Shown here: piece after piece, positions 43,101 to 55,320 of the stretch
Numbering within the stretch: the stretch's first letter is position 1
How the letters are laid out: each line of letters begins with the position of its first letter
NCBI GenBank assembly: GCA_030141605.1
Contig: JAQGDQ010000019.1
Location: 992,001 to 1,056,000, forward strand
DNA: 64,000 bases
Direction of reading: 5' to 3'
From: Tubiluchus corallicola
Taxonomy: Eukaryota > Priapulida > Priapulimorpha > Priapulimorphida > Tubiluchidae
Program-made: the position numbers and the translations under genes
Notes under the pieces: generated by a model
Seen by the model: only the letters and a program-made list of their open reading frames with translations
Databases searched by the model: none
What the model was told of the DNA's origin: nothing

Positions 43101-46100
43101 ATAAAGAAAATCTTATCTTAACATCTAGTGTTACCACAATTCTGAGCTCCAACAGTTATTAACAGCAGAGGCAATTGCAAGAATTTCCGAACTAGACTGC
43201 TGTCGTGAATAATTTTTTCAGAATTTTACTGATCTTTGATTTCTGGTGATAAAATGATCAGTAGCAATGCACAGGCATTTTAGCATTCGAAATGCATTAA
43301 GGGCACTGAGTTTCACATTTCGGGGAGAATAGCCAAGTGGTCACATAAAATTCATGCTCGTAATGCAACTTACAGGCTGAAACACATGAAAATTAACACA
43401 ACTAATAACACATCAGCTGATAACTTTGCATACCGAGTGCAGTTTAGCTATTTTAGTGTATAACTAACTTAATAAACTCCAACATACTCAAACACAACAT
43501 TGTCGGGGTATGTAGTGTATCCGACAGCATTTGCTCCTCGTAAAAGCATCTGGAAAGGAATGTTTGGAATTTTTTGTCGAAGCGTTTCCAACCTCTCCCA
43601 TGGACACTCATACAAGAATCTCATAGCTACATCAAATGTTGCACCTGTTAGAAACACAAAGAATGGAAACACAAGAATGAATACCATTCATCGAACAAAA
43701 TAACACAAAAAATAATCGGTTGTAGTTGAAGAAATGTAACAAAATTAACATTTATGAAGTGTTAGTAAAATACTGATGGTTTCTTCTTTGCTACGAATAC
43801 TAACAAAACAACTAGAATGCGTACATACACAGTTAAATATAGAATTCATTTTGTACATGTAAAATACAGATAATATAGAACATAAATTAACAAAACAAAG
43901 CAACACTACTCATCTCAAATACGTTTGGCCTAGTCTTGACCATTATATAACTTACGTATAACCAAAACTCTCAGCACCTATTAACAGCCCTTTTTAGCCT
44001 CAAAACAGCTAAATAAAATAGAATTTATTATAGCGACAGAAGAATGTGTTTTTAACTTTTTTAAAGTGAATACTTAATGGCATGAATGCAGTGTGAAATC
44101 AAGCATAATCGTCACTGTTGTTATTTTTTGCAGCAAAACTACTTCAACTCTTGCTCAATCTTTACTCAGCTCTCAATATAACATTGTTTACTTTTGCAAA
44201 ACCCATCGTTTTGTATTACGAAAAAACATTTGTTTCACATTACCGAATATAAATAAAATTTTGACATTGCACTAATGCTAACTGATGATAAACATGAGAT
44301 TATAAAATCTTGAGTGTAACAGAATAACCTAACTGGTGATAAACATGAGTTTATAACATCTTGAGTGTAATTGAATAACATGTATAAACAAGTGTATAAA
44401 CAACAAATAATATATAACATTACCTCCCCAGTTTTCCATACTGTATAAGTTGCTCAAATTATGAGCCATAAATGGTGATATTCGTGCTAGATCAAAGGTT
44501 CTCACTCGAGTTGCTAGTAGTGATTGATGTGCATCACGGTATGTTGTGTCCATAAGAAGAAGACCCCTGTGCTTACGAACAGCCTTAGCAAATCCTTCTG
44601 GTCCTTCCTTATCGAGAATATCTTTCCAACCTTGTGGTTTACGAATTCCTAAATTGTAGAACTATAAATTATATTAAACGTATGCTATGTAGCGCAAAAT
44701 CATTCAAGCGTTTTCACAGCAAGAGTTCAGACAAATCTGTAAATGAATGACTCAATGTCGAATACTGTTAACATTTGAAGATGAATATGATAAAAAAAGT
44801 GCTGTTCAATTTTGTAATATTGATGCAAAATGCAGTGAAACTTACGAGGTCCAGGTGTCTCAGGAACAATGGGTTCAACTGTTGAAGGTTGCAAGCCAGT
44901 AGCAAGTGGTGTTGCCGGACCATTTACCATGACATCACCGAGGTAGTTTAATAGCTTCTGAGCTCTGTTCTGACTAGGCAAGAACTTAAAAAGACCAGGA
45001 TGCTCATCTATAAAGTATGTGTCTATTGTGCCTTGAAGAAATTTTGGATGCTCCAGTACATTAAGTAGAAATGGAGAGTTTGTCTACAATGAAATATAAA
45101 ATTATAAACTCAGTATGCAATGTTATACAGTGTTAATTGAAAATGAAACAGTGTTAGATAATGTATGGTCTCATTTGACGTACGGTCTAAAATGCTTTTT
45201 ATTTCCTATAATAGTACCAATGTTTTTACAACCTGAATACAACTATTGACATAAAAACTTAGTTATTAGTCTACAAGTACTATTGACAATGGTATCACCA
45301 TTATTTACAATTTTCCAATAGGAAAAATCTTTCACTTGTGTCAACAATATCACTGGCAATCTTTCGTGACATTGACAGTGAAACAAACAATAGGAAAATG
45401 CAGAATATGATTCCAATAATAATTGTAGATTCATAATACAAACTAAAAAACACACTTTGTTCTAATAAATTTTGCAAACATTTAAACATAATAATATTGT
45501 GCACCATTAAAGCTCATACAGTAGGCGCCGCTTAATAGACTCACTTTGGGACCAAGGTGTTTTGACCCAATTAATCGAATGAACCTATTAAGTGATGGGT
45601 ATAGTATTACTGGTACAGAAGTACGAGTCAACAGATTACTATACACTATACACTGCAAAGAATTTTAATGAATGATAATGAATCTGTTGTTGTATGATGC
45701 ATAAATTCTCGTAACATACTTAGTGCTTGGCGTGCCTAAACTGTTGGTGGTGCCCGTGTTTCCCACGAGTAGCTTCGTCTGTAGTTTCGTCTAAGCTCTA
45801 GCTTGCTATTGTGACATACTTACTGTACTGTACCTGCGTCCCTCGCAAAACAGCAACATCTAACTGATTAAACTTTCTGGAAAGATAGTCAGAGCTTCAA
45901 AAGCAAACTGCTAAGCAAGTGATTAAATATTTGGCTTTAGTAAATGTTAATTTACTTTTGCATTTAGACAAAAGTAAACTAAGATGACATAAATGCTTAT
46001 TAGTCACAGGACAGTGTCCTATTGAATCATGTGAAGAAAAAATATCGAGTCAATTATGCGGAGTTATTTGAGTCAATTACCGATGGTTTTTATGTACATT

Positions 46101-47905
46101 GCATAGAAGCGGCCCGAGTCAATTAAGCAGTGGAGTCTATTAACCGTGAGTTTATTAAGTGGCGCCTACTGTAGTAAATTAATTAAACATAAAATGGCCA
46201 TTTTTACAGATGAATAAACACTATGGTTAATGACAAAAACCATAAATTCTTTAAAAAATAAAAAGCTATCACCTTTACACCACGTATCCTAAATTCTCGA
46301 AGTGCCCTGCACATCTTTGCTGCTGCTGTGTAGTGGTTACGAGCATGAGCAATCACCTTCACTAACAATGAATCATAGTCTGGTGAAACGACAGCTCCGG
46401 CAAATGCATCAGAACCATCCAATCGAATTCCCATTCCTTCCCCTGTACGAAATACCTAATCCAAGAAAGAAAAAATTTCTTAAAAAAGTTCAGACTGAAA
46501 CAAAACGACAAGAAGCAACCGACTATATTATTAATAATAATAATTTGTGCAACATAACTTTTTTCAAGTTTACATGCACAGTGGAAAACAAAAGCAAAAT
46601 ATGTGTGAAGGTTCTAAGAACATAAATATTTGGCATTAATAAATAAATAGTAAAATCAAAAATCAAAAAATAAATAACAAAAGCACCTCAATTCTACCCG
46701 TATCAGGTTGGAAATTTCTAGCTGGATCTTCTGTAGTCATCCGACATTGGATAGCGCAACCGTGCAAATATATTTGATCCTGTGTCACTCCAATGTCTTG
46801 CAAGCTTTTTCCCTCTGCAATGCGGATCTGTGAAACAACAAGGTCAGTCCTGCAAGGCAAAATTGAAAGTTTATTGAGGAAGTGACTGTATCATAAAACT
46901 TAACCGAACTAGCAAATCTCCTGTTGTTAATTAGCTTGATAAAGGACAAATCAGAACAATAATGTTATTTAGATTTCTGTGTGCTGGCAAAGAAAGGAAT
47001 ACAGTTTGAATAATGTTGCAGTTCAATGAGATCACTGCACTAAGCATTCAAAATCAAATATCAAAGTAACTTTCAAAACAAAAGTAAAGAAAAAACAAAT
47101 TTTAGTATCTCTTCAAATTTACACGAATCGCAAACATTTATAACAGAAAGATTGCATACAGGCACATTATGCTATCTTCATATTTGATGTGCAAAAGGTT
47201 GGAAAAAATAGCTATTAGCACAAAGCAAGGGAAATAACCAAGTGAGAAATCATAGTGTATACAACACATAAACTTGAGCAACACCAAGGCTGGTCATTGA
47301 AAGAATGGTGTGAGGGGGTGAGTTTAGGTTTCAAACGTGCCCAGGGCAGCTTGAATAGCCATATCAATGCTGGCTGTTTATCTCATTGAGGGAGGACGTT
47401 TTCACATCTGAAAGTAATTCAGACAGCGCCCTTAATCATCCACATTAACCAGTGCTGGTTTCAAGTTTGTAGATGCTGAATTATATATAAAAGCGAGCCG
47501 GAGTGCTTAATTTAGATTACAGATTCTAGATACGATGGTTATGACATTAACAGTTTCAATCTAATGAGACTAATTTCCAGAACAAGACACTGAGTTCCTT
47601 TAAATCAATATAAATTTTGTTTGTTATTAAACTAAGCAACAAGCAACAGCTGACAAAAGTATATGAGTTTAAAAACGTAAGCATTCGTTTAGGGATATAT
47701 AATTGGAATAAACTCACCCTGTGCACTCCTCTGTAACAGTATGCTCCACTTGTAATCGGGCATTAACCTCAATGAAATAATGTCTATTTTTCTTATCAAG
47801 GAGGAACTCCACTGTGCCTGCATTTTCATAACCTGCGTGACGGGCTAGCTTCACCGCATCATTGCACAGGGCTTCCCTTACCTAAAATAGTTAACTAATA
47901 AATCA

Positions 47906-47962
<57 letters not shown>

Positions 47963-50900
47963 TAAAGAGCTATTTCAAATGGCAACATTCACAGCAACAA
48001 AAATATAAAGATCAACTAAAATAAACAAATTCAAACAATTACACATGCATAGAGAATAACAAGTCACACACTTGATCTTATGTCCAATGCAAATTCAAAA
48101 AAACGAGATTTTAACTTTGTTTTAATAGTAATAATATTGTCGCTAAATAATTTAATAAAAACAGAGTGAATGTTTTCCACTCTAGAAACTGCCTCAATGG
48201 ATAACACATGATTGAATTTTCTCACAAGATCTAATTTAAATGTGAGGTAGTATCTAAAAAGAATCAAACACCCCCATACTATAAATCTTTAATGGCAAAA
48301 ATATTATATACGTAGAGATTAAGAAATGCACATTCACTGATTTATTAATAAGGCTTAATACCACCCCCAAATTTTTGTAGCTCCGATTAAATTTGCTCCA
48401 CTGTACATGCACTCACTGAAGAATCTTACTCCCATTCTATATATGCAAAAACTACACACTTTTCATACCAATAAAGTGGAAACAAAATGAGTACATACAA
48501 CATACCACAGCATCGAGATTAGGTGCTGGTGCAATTTCTACCACTTTTTGATGGCGACGCTGTACCGAACAATCTCTCTCATACAAATGGACAATGTTAC
48601 CATATTTATCGCCTAAGATTTGTACTTCAATGTGACGAGGTCTCTCAATGAACTTCTCCACAAATAAAGCACCATTACCGAAAGCAGCTTCAGATTCAGA
48701 AGTTGCAATTTTAAAAGCTTCTTCAATATCCTAAAATTAGTACATTTATGATTTCCAAGTGGGTGCAGATAATCTGATGTTTGACAAGGTTCCTAAATGT
48801 ACATATTTTATTATGCCTTTCTCTTTGTTCCTTGTGCTTTTAATATTTCATGTATTGCAATCGGCGATTTTGTTTTCTGCATAAATAACACAATGGAATA
48901 CTACGTTATCAAATGTTATGCTAGATATCAAAAATCAATATTTAAATTAGTCAGTCTTGCTTTCCTTTAAAATTAAGTCAATTAACTTTTGCTTTTATCA
49001 AGTTGTGCATCTTGCAGATCAAGTTACCAAGAATACTTCAATAACAGTGACTATTATGAGAAGTTTACAAAATATTAAAAAGCACATTATAATATAACAC
49101 GAGAGAGCTTCCCTGAGATTTGTCATCATTAACAGAGAAAAAAACATTAATGCTCTTTATAGTCTCAAAGATTATAAAGGTTTGTTTCTTCCATTGCTTA
49201 TATTTACGTATTCAAATATACTATAGTTAAACAACTATGAAGTTAATCTTAGCTCATAGTATATCTTTAATTATTAGTTTAATATACTAAATACTTACTG
49301 CTATATCCCTGACGATCCTCATACCGCGTCCACCACCTCCAAAAGCTGCTTTAAGCATAATGGGAACTCCATGTTCCTCTACAAACTCGCGTACTGCCTC
49401 TACACCATTCACCGGACCATCAGTTCCAGGAATAACGGGAACTCCTAAACAAATAATTTTTACAAACTCCGTGCATGTAATGCATACTTTATATCTTTTC
49501 AACAATTATACCTGTAGCTGCTAAGAATACTCAGATAGTGTTGTAAAACATGAATAAAGGTAAAATTAATTTAATTTAATTAAACTATTGCCTATGTTAT
49601 GCTTAGCCAAACTTACTTGCACTGCAATTCTACTACTTTAGTTTCATTTTAGAATATTCTAACAATTAAGCACTTTCGTAAGTTTTGTACTAATTTTTCC
49701 TGGACTAATTACTTTATTACTAGTTATTAACTACAGTGACTAGTTATTAGATTAAAGACAAACCAACTTTTTATCATATTTTTTTAAGCAAGTATGTTGT
49801 CATGATGAGATGAGAATTTATACATTTTATTATTTATTCTTGATGTGGTGACTAAAAATACAACTCCTCATAATCACCAACTCTTTAAAACACATTGATC
49901 AAACTAAACTAGATATTTATCATATCAATAAAAAATGAGCAAAACAATTTCTGTTCTCATTTGAATACAACCTTGATGTTGGACACAATAGTACAGAGTG
50001 GGATTATTATCGTACATGAAAATGATAACACTTCAAGGCCACATAGGTTCTACAACTAAAAAAGACGAATCTACTTCTTTTTACTGCCAAGTGAAAAAGG
50101 CTGACAGAAAATTGTCTAAACTGAAAACGAGATTTATGAAACAAATTTTGTTAGTATACACTATAAAAGATAAAGCTGCATCACCTTGAAATGAGGGAGC
50201 AAACCTACAAGCACAAATATGTAGTATTTTAACAAGGAGGCATGTACTGCACTGCTGAAACTTTTCATAAAAGACTTATTATTATTTATTAGCATATTAC
50301 AAACAAGGCTGCTAATCCCAAAATTGTAAATACAAAAATTTGGGATCCACAGTTTTGCCAGAATTTATGATCAAATGGAACTTTTTTGCTTGCCAAACGA
50401 GCGACTCTAAAAATGCTAGAAACTAGCCATTATTCAAGTGCAATTTTGGCAAGTGGTGAGCGCAGTAAAAGGCGTGGTGAGCGCGGCATGATAGGGCCAA
50501 GTGCGATCGCCGTTCTCAAAAGGCAAGCACTGAAATCACAAATTTACTAGAAAAATGTTGAAAAAAATAAAAAAATCGAAAGTACAATTTTCAAATGTGC
50601 AGGACTACAAAATCCTTCTGGATTGAAAACCCTAACTGCACGTACAAATATATGAGGGACACACTGCATACACAGTAAGTCCTTTAACAAACGTTAGTGC
50701 ATTCCAGCAAAACGTGACATTAAGTGAAATATTATTAAATGAAGCCACGACTTCCATAGAAAACAATATGAAAAAATTGAGATACATTCCAATGGCAAAA
50801 ATTAGTGCTGCTGAATTCACATAAACTGGAAACCATATGTCTTTTGTATCAATACCTAGCTAGCGGTTTGTCTTTGTTAATGTTCTGAAGCCCTTCGCGG

Positions 50901-52823
50901 TTAGCTGTTAAACACTGCATAGTAAAAGCCAAGCCACAATGCGACCTTGAGACAATTTCATCTAGATGCTGGTAATTACACCAACAGGTTGCAGACAAAA
51001 TTCCTTAGCATAAAACTTTGCGCCCAGGTCATAAATCGCAAGTGGATCTTGCATGATACAAATGGCTAGCATTTAGCAATCAGTCAGGAAGCAAAAACAT
51101 AAATAACAATTGTACTGTTTCAAGCCACTAGTGTTTTTAGAAAAAAAATAATATGTATTGTTTTAATGCTTCAAAATAGGCAAAAACATTGCTGATAAAA
51201 CAAAACATGGTTTTGATCAAAGTAAAAAAATCGTTATTAAAATGAAACATGCATCATTAAGTGAGAAAAACGTGTAAAATGCTCAGTGTCATTAAAACAA
51301 AACATCGCTAAGCGGGAAGTCATTAAGCAAGGACTTACTGTATAATGCAACCTGTACCTGCTTCAATAGCCATTTTTCGAGCTTCAACTTTGTCTCCCAT
51401 CTTTTGTACGGTTTCTGGAGATGGACCAATAAAGTTAATACCCGCATCAATGCATGCTTTTGTAAATTCTGACCTTTCAGACAGAAAACCATATCCAGGA
51501 TGAATAGCATCAGCACCAATATCCTATAATATAAATTTAACATCACAATAAATGGTTAGTTATATTCATTATTAATAAACACGCAAAAATAAAAATAACG
51601 ATGAGCAAATTAAATTAAAACGGTTGAACTGGTGTGGTATAACTGGAAAAAATAGAAACTTACACCATTAGAAACTTTGCAAATTAATAAAAGCAATACT
51701 ATCTTTGTTTTGTTCGAATTATTTGAATGCCTGAAAATGATAGAGTAAACTATAAAACAATTGCAAAATGATAAAATTAAACATTTTAGTACAATATTCA
51801 CTAATACATTTGTTTCATTCAGAGTTTCGTTTATACCACTGATATTATGCTATGTTAAGATGTTACGAATAAGACATCTGTTTAATAAACAGGCAATGTA
51901 TGTACTGCTTTAAGTGGCAGTTCAGTATTTCGACTTAGCAAAATGAAAAGAAATATTAAGCTAACTGAAATGCAAAGCTTACAAGTGCTGTTTGTATGAT
52001 TTCTGGTATATTCAGATATGCAGCTACTGGTGGAAGACCTTTTCCAATCAGATAAGCTTCATCGGCTTTCTGTCTGTGCATGCGATAACTATCTTGTTCA
52101 GAGTAAACTGCAACTGAGCGAATGCCAAGTTCAGTACAAGCTCGAAATACACGCACAGCTATTTCACCTAAGACATAAAATTGCATGTTTTACTAAACTA
52201 GTTGGCCATTTGGATAAAAGCATGTCAGAACAGCTGAATTTAGAGCATAAACTTGAATAATTCAATTTTCTTTAAATAGCAATAAATCGTCACATTCGAT
52301 TACGGCCTACACGTTTACTAAATATCCAAAAATGCAAAGCTATTTTCTTAAGTCTTCATTTATTTATTTACAGCAACTCTTTCCATGATTAAAAATTTCT
52401 GTTGCAACTTGTTTTGTAGAGCGAAAGCTTGGCCACGAAGTGATACCATGCATACTTAAGTTCACAAGTATAGAACATACATAATAATTTGCTTAGCCTT
52501 AGCTACACTTATTTGTGCAAGCTACTGCTGCAACATATTACAACAGACAGGTGATGAAGAACAGGTTGCCACAGTATAATTTGGTTTTCTCAAAGTATAA
52601 CCTTCTGAAAAAAGTTATAACCTCTACCTCTGTTTGCAACCATAAGCTTTCTAACTGGCCGTTCTACTCTTTCCACTTTTTGTACACTTTCTGTTGACTG
52701 GAAGCAAGCCAACATGTGTGGCACAGATACACCAAGCAGGCATTCCTGGTCGCGAAGGCAACACTGCAACTGTACTGCACCTTTACAACTCAAATCATGT
52801 AGACGACTTCGTAGACGCAACAT
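34165..52823 (-). CDS. PC: Pyruvate carboxylase, mitochondrial, 21 exons, 1,202 aa
   Basis: Biotin enzyme that carboxylates pyruvate to oxaloacetate (ATP, bicarbonate) in the mitochondrial matrix. Exons: 52823-52628, 52167-51983, 51523-51358, 49444-49299, 48730-48506, 47881-47718, 46849-46687, 46455-46273, 45083-44846, 44648-44424, 43644-43488, 42738-42632, 40331-40198, 39953-39704, 39357-39113, 37344-37165, 36524-36375, 35777-35676, 35464-35324, 35083-34982, 34314-34165. All junctions keep frame; total 3,609 nt, against 1,178 aa for the human protein. The Arg-rich start [11 protein letters not shown] suits a presequence. Biotin carboxylase (about 55-515) carries [14 protein letters not shown] (218-223) and [10 protein letters not shown]. 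Carboxyltransferase (about 585-870) carries [10 protein letters not shown], the carboxylated Lys763 before DMAG, and HVHTH (791-795). The C-terminal carrier has PMPGT and SAMKM with biotinyl Lys1167, 35 residues from the end. Weaker donors follow exons 7 (GTGCTT) and 8 (GTGATA). Confidence 0.96.
37796..38782 (+). mobile_element. Pogo/Tigger-like TIR transposon remnant, 987 bp
   Basis: The left end (CGGCAGGCGCCGCTTAATAG) and the reverse complement of the right end (CAGTAGGCGCTGCTTAATAG) are near-identical, with a TA dinucleotide on each outer side. GAGTCAATTA-type repeats recur inside the right end. TA targets and CAGTA...CGCTTAATA termini fit Tc1/mariner superfamily pogo-like elements. It contains a 67-codon open frame at 38324-38527 that is shared with the other copies. 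It lies in PC intron 15. Confidence 0.8.
38324..38527 (+). pseudogene. Coding-like remnant inside the pogo-like element
   Basis: An open frame whose product includes [20 protein letters not shown] and later [18 protein letters not shown], then a stop. The same block recurs in damaged form at about 5035-5204 (+) and about 4690-4860 (-), and a short part near 45890-45940. It is basic and could be the end of an ancestral transposase, but I cannot assign it to a known domain. Confidence 0.5.
45519..46171 (+). mobile_element. Pogo/Tigger-like TIR transposon remnant, 653 bp
   Basis: Starts CAGTAGGCGCCGCTTAATAG and ends with its inverted repeat (GGCGCCTACTG), with TA on both flanks (45517-45518 and 46172-46173). 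It is an internally deleted relative of the copy at 37796 and keeps the GAGTCAATTA subterminal repeats. It lies in PC intron 8, ending about 100 bp from exon 8. Confidence 0.85.
47908..47958. repeat. (AAT)n trinucleotide repeat beside a PC splice acceptor
   Basis: About 17 uninterrupted AAT units. On the PC (minus) strand this is (ATT)n ending 26 nt before exon 6, where branch point and pyrimidine tract are expected. Confidence 0.95.
50673..51340. mobile_element. TIR element (CAGTAAGTCCTT family), 668 bp
   Basis: Left end CAGTAAGTCCTTTAACAAAC and right end, reverse complemented, CAGTAAGTCCTTGCTTAATG share the first 12 bases and then diverge. Inside, both arms carry TAATGAC/TTAAGTG-type sequence. 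TA follows the right end; the left flank is CA. No coding capacity seen; a second non-autonomous mariner/pogo-like family is likely. The right end lies 17 bp inside PC intron 3, directly after the exon 3 donor. Confidence 0.65.
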
Positions 52824-53930
52824 ATCTGGGATACCTCAACTCAGCTCAGAGAAGCAGCAGGACAGGCAACTCTGTATCAAAAACACATCACTGCAAACAA
52901 TGGAAGACAGTGTTTTCTTTACAGTGCTTGTCTGCTATGTACACCAGTTAAAAAGCCAAATCTAGAATGCAGCTCACAGCAGCACTTAGAGTTCTTAACT
53001 GCTTGTTGCAATTCTGCAAAAAAAGAGAATTTTAGCATTCAAAAATCAATACTGCTGTTTGGCTTTGCAGCAAATTTGCAAAGGCACTATATTGTTAAGT
53101 TAATAGGGAAAAAAGAGTAATAATCTGCCAAGAAAGTAGGTTGTACCATTTAGTTTTACTTATAAATCAATTGCTTAGCTTCCTCTTTTGCACATAGGCA
53201 ATCAATTACTTATTTATGTTGTGTGAAAATTTTCATCCTTGTTACAAATTTTAATAGCATTTTTCTCAAAAGCAAAATTTTTTAGTTGCTGTTGCTTATT
53301 TTAACACGGCAGTATTGTGAAGTAGACGTTTACCTGTAGTTAAGTGATATGCACTGTCATGCACAAACTGGAATTGCTTAATGCCCGATGTTAGAGTCGA
53401 AATGTATAAGACACCTGTTTAACCAAATCAAAGTTGTTGAATTTAGGAAAATACAGAAAATAAACATTTCAGTGCAGCAACCTTGGAGTAAGTTTGAATG
53501 TGTGTACGTAGCATAATTAAATAAAGGCCTAGTAAAGTAGTATTACTATTAGTATTAGTAACAGTGTTAGGGCTTTTTAAAAACAGCTGTTTAGCAAAAT
53601 CAACTACTAAATTAATTAATTAACTGTGATGTGTTCCGTCATTTCCACTCAGTGATTACTGCTCCTTGGTTCTCGTCTCAATATTACAACTACGTTATTA
53701 GTGATATTACATTAGTACTATTGTGACTACTAGCTAGTCCTACTGACAGAAAAAACACCAACCAATCGGCTAAGCGATAAACAACGCACAAAAAAATGAA
53801 ATACTTACACGCTAAATCAATTACTGTGAAGACTATTTTGTTACATAAAGATGAACATGTCTGAAACAATCAAGAATCAAATATAGGACAGGGTCACTTA
53901 TTTCCAACAACCGTGCTTACTTTTGCCCAA
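52824..53930. other. PC 5' region (5' UTR intron likely)
   Basis: No coding motif. On the minus strand a GTAAGC donor at 53920 could end a non-coding first exon of PC, spliced to just before the ATG at 52823. This is inference from position only. Confidence 0.35.
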
Positions 53931-54060
53931 CCTATAGCATCACGTGCAGAAACAAACAACATGACGTCAAGATCACACCTCCTCAGTGGACCAATGAAAT
54001 TGTTGCGTTTTTGACGTTCAGGCTTCGTCTTTCTTTCTTGCGCTAACCAACGCGCAGAAA
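53931..54060 (-). promoter_or_regulatory. Putative PC promoter
   Basis: About 1.1-1.2 kb upstream of the PC start codon, the sequence holds a CACGTG E-box (53941-53946), a consensus CRE TGACGTCA (53962-53969) and a CCAAT box (about 53991), with more CG dinucleotides than its surroundings. In animals CREB-type factors control PC, so the site fits, but no start site is shown. Confidence 0.45.
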
Positions 54061-54113
54061 AGTATTATCGTCACGTCCAACGTTATTGCTAGAAGGTAGA
54101 TTAACTTTCTAGC

Positions 54114-54946
54114 TCAATAAATTAAGATAAAATAACCCTGGGCCCGAACATTGACAGCTTTAATTTGACAGATCTCTGATCGTAATATGAGGAGATAGCA
54201 TACAAATTCGCGTATGTATGATTTTTTAAAAAAATGTCGAACAGGCATACAGATCTCGTGGAGTGCTTTAATTTGAAGAACAAAGTATTTGCAATTAAAT
54301 AAACACATCTTCAGCTCCATTCTAAGTGACTTTGTTTGCAAGAACTTGCAAATAATCCTGTCTTCCTCTAGCAGGGACATGCAAACGTTCAAAGCACTGC
54401 GTACATGTTGTTCCAAGCAGGGCCTATTTCAGCCTAAGCGAGGCCCGGGGAAGTGGGGTGTGTGAGGCCTCCTCGGGGGGGTCAAAGAGCTGGGGTAGGG
54501 GCGCCACCATGGTTGGCGCCCAGAAAATTTTTGAACTGCTAGACGCCGGAGAAGCATTTTCGAAGAGAAAATATGGAGTTATACAGTATGTTCGCATAAA
54601 GCAAAAAATAATGTTACCTCGGCGCGAGGCCCCCTGGAGGGTGAGGCCCCGGGGAAGTATCCGCACTTCCCCCCCCTTGAAATAGGCCCTGGTTCCAAGT
54701 TATGAATTTCGGACTTATAAATGGCTATTTGTCTACGAGCATCATTAAGGTTAGCCTCAAGTTCTTTATTGATTTTTCCGCATTGTCAATCCTCACTGCA
54801 TTATTCTCTGGTTTAGAATACAGTTTACCGTACTTGGTTTCTAGAGATTTTTGTCTCGTTTTAACATCTAATAACTTAGCAGAAATTTTTGCAAATTGTT
54901 CATTCATTTCGGCTGACAAAAACGAACATGACATTCCTGAAGGCAC
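54114..54946 (-). pseudogene. Frameshifted coiled-coil ORF relic, split by a hAT MITE
   Basis: Read on the minus strand from about 54946, an open frame gives MNEQFAKISAKLLDVK and RIDNAEKS. The frame then shifts by one at an A-run near 54778, continuing as INKELEANLNDARRQIAIYK and SEIHNLE. It is interrupted by the MITE at 54418-54691 and resumes as QHVRSALNVCMSLLEEDR, with LRMELKMCLFN further on. The heptad-like, charged pattern suggests a coiled coil. A retrotransposon ORF1 or a dead cellular gene are both possible; I do not recognise the family. Confidence 0.5.
54418..54691. mobile_element. hAT-type MITE, 274 bp, perfect 8-bp target duplication
   Basis: Begins CAGGGCCTATTTCA and ends with its inverted repeat TGAAATAGGCCCTG (14 bp perfect). 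It is flanked by GTTCCAAG on both sides (54410-54417 and 54692-54699). The 8-bp duplication and CAGGG start are typical of hAT transposons. The inside is GC- and G-run-rich, unlike the neighbouring DNA, and has no transposase. The perfect duplication suggests a fairly recent insertion. Confidence 0.92.
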
Positions 54947-55320
54947 ATTGTCTGTATTGTCCGCTTTCGATTACTGTCGAAGTGCTTCCTTTGTATCAAA
55001 ACGACAGCATTGTAAATTTTAAATTGTAAAGCTATTTGCAATATTTTTGTCGACAAATCAGTTGGCTTTTATAAGATTTCGAAACTAAATCATGTTACAG
55101 GTGAGCGTTACCACTCAGCATGTAAACATTGTGTTACGTTACCATTCAGTTTGGAAACCTGTTCTATGACAAACGTGTTTATTATAGCTTCCCCAGGCGA
55201 TGCCTGTATGGGTAACTGCATTCGTCATAGTGTCTAATGGCTTTTAATTGGTTGCATTGCAGGCGTCGTATCCTTAATTTATCTATTTATAGCATTTTGT
55301 TTTTGCAAGACACACCTTAA

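Noticed and set aside
52694-52965. Two overlapping plus-strand frames over PC exon 1
   Set aside because: Antisense to the PC presequence exon.
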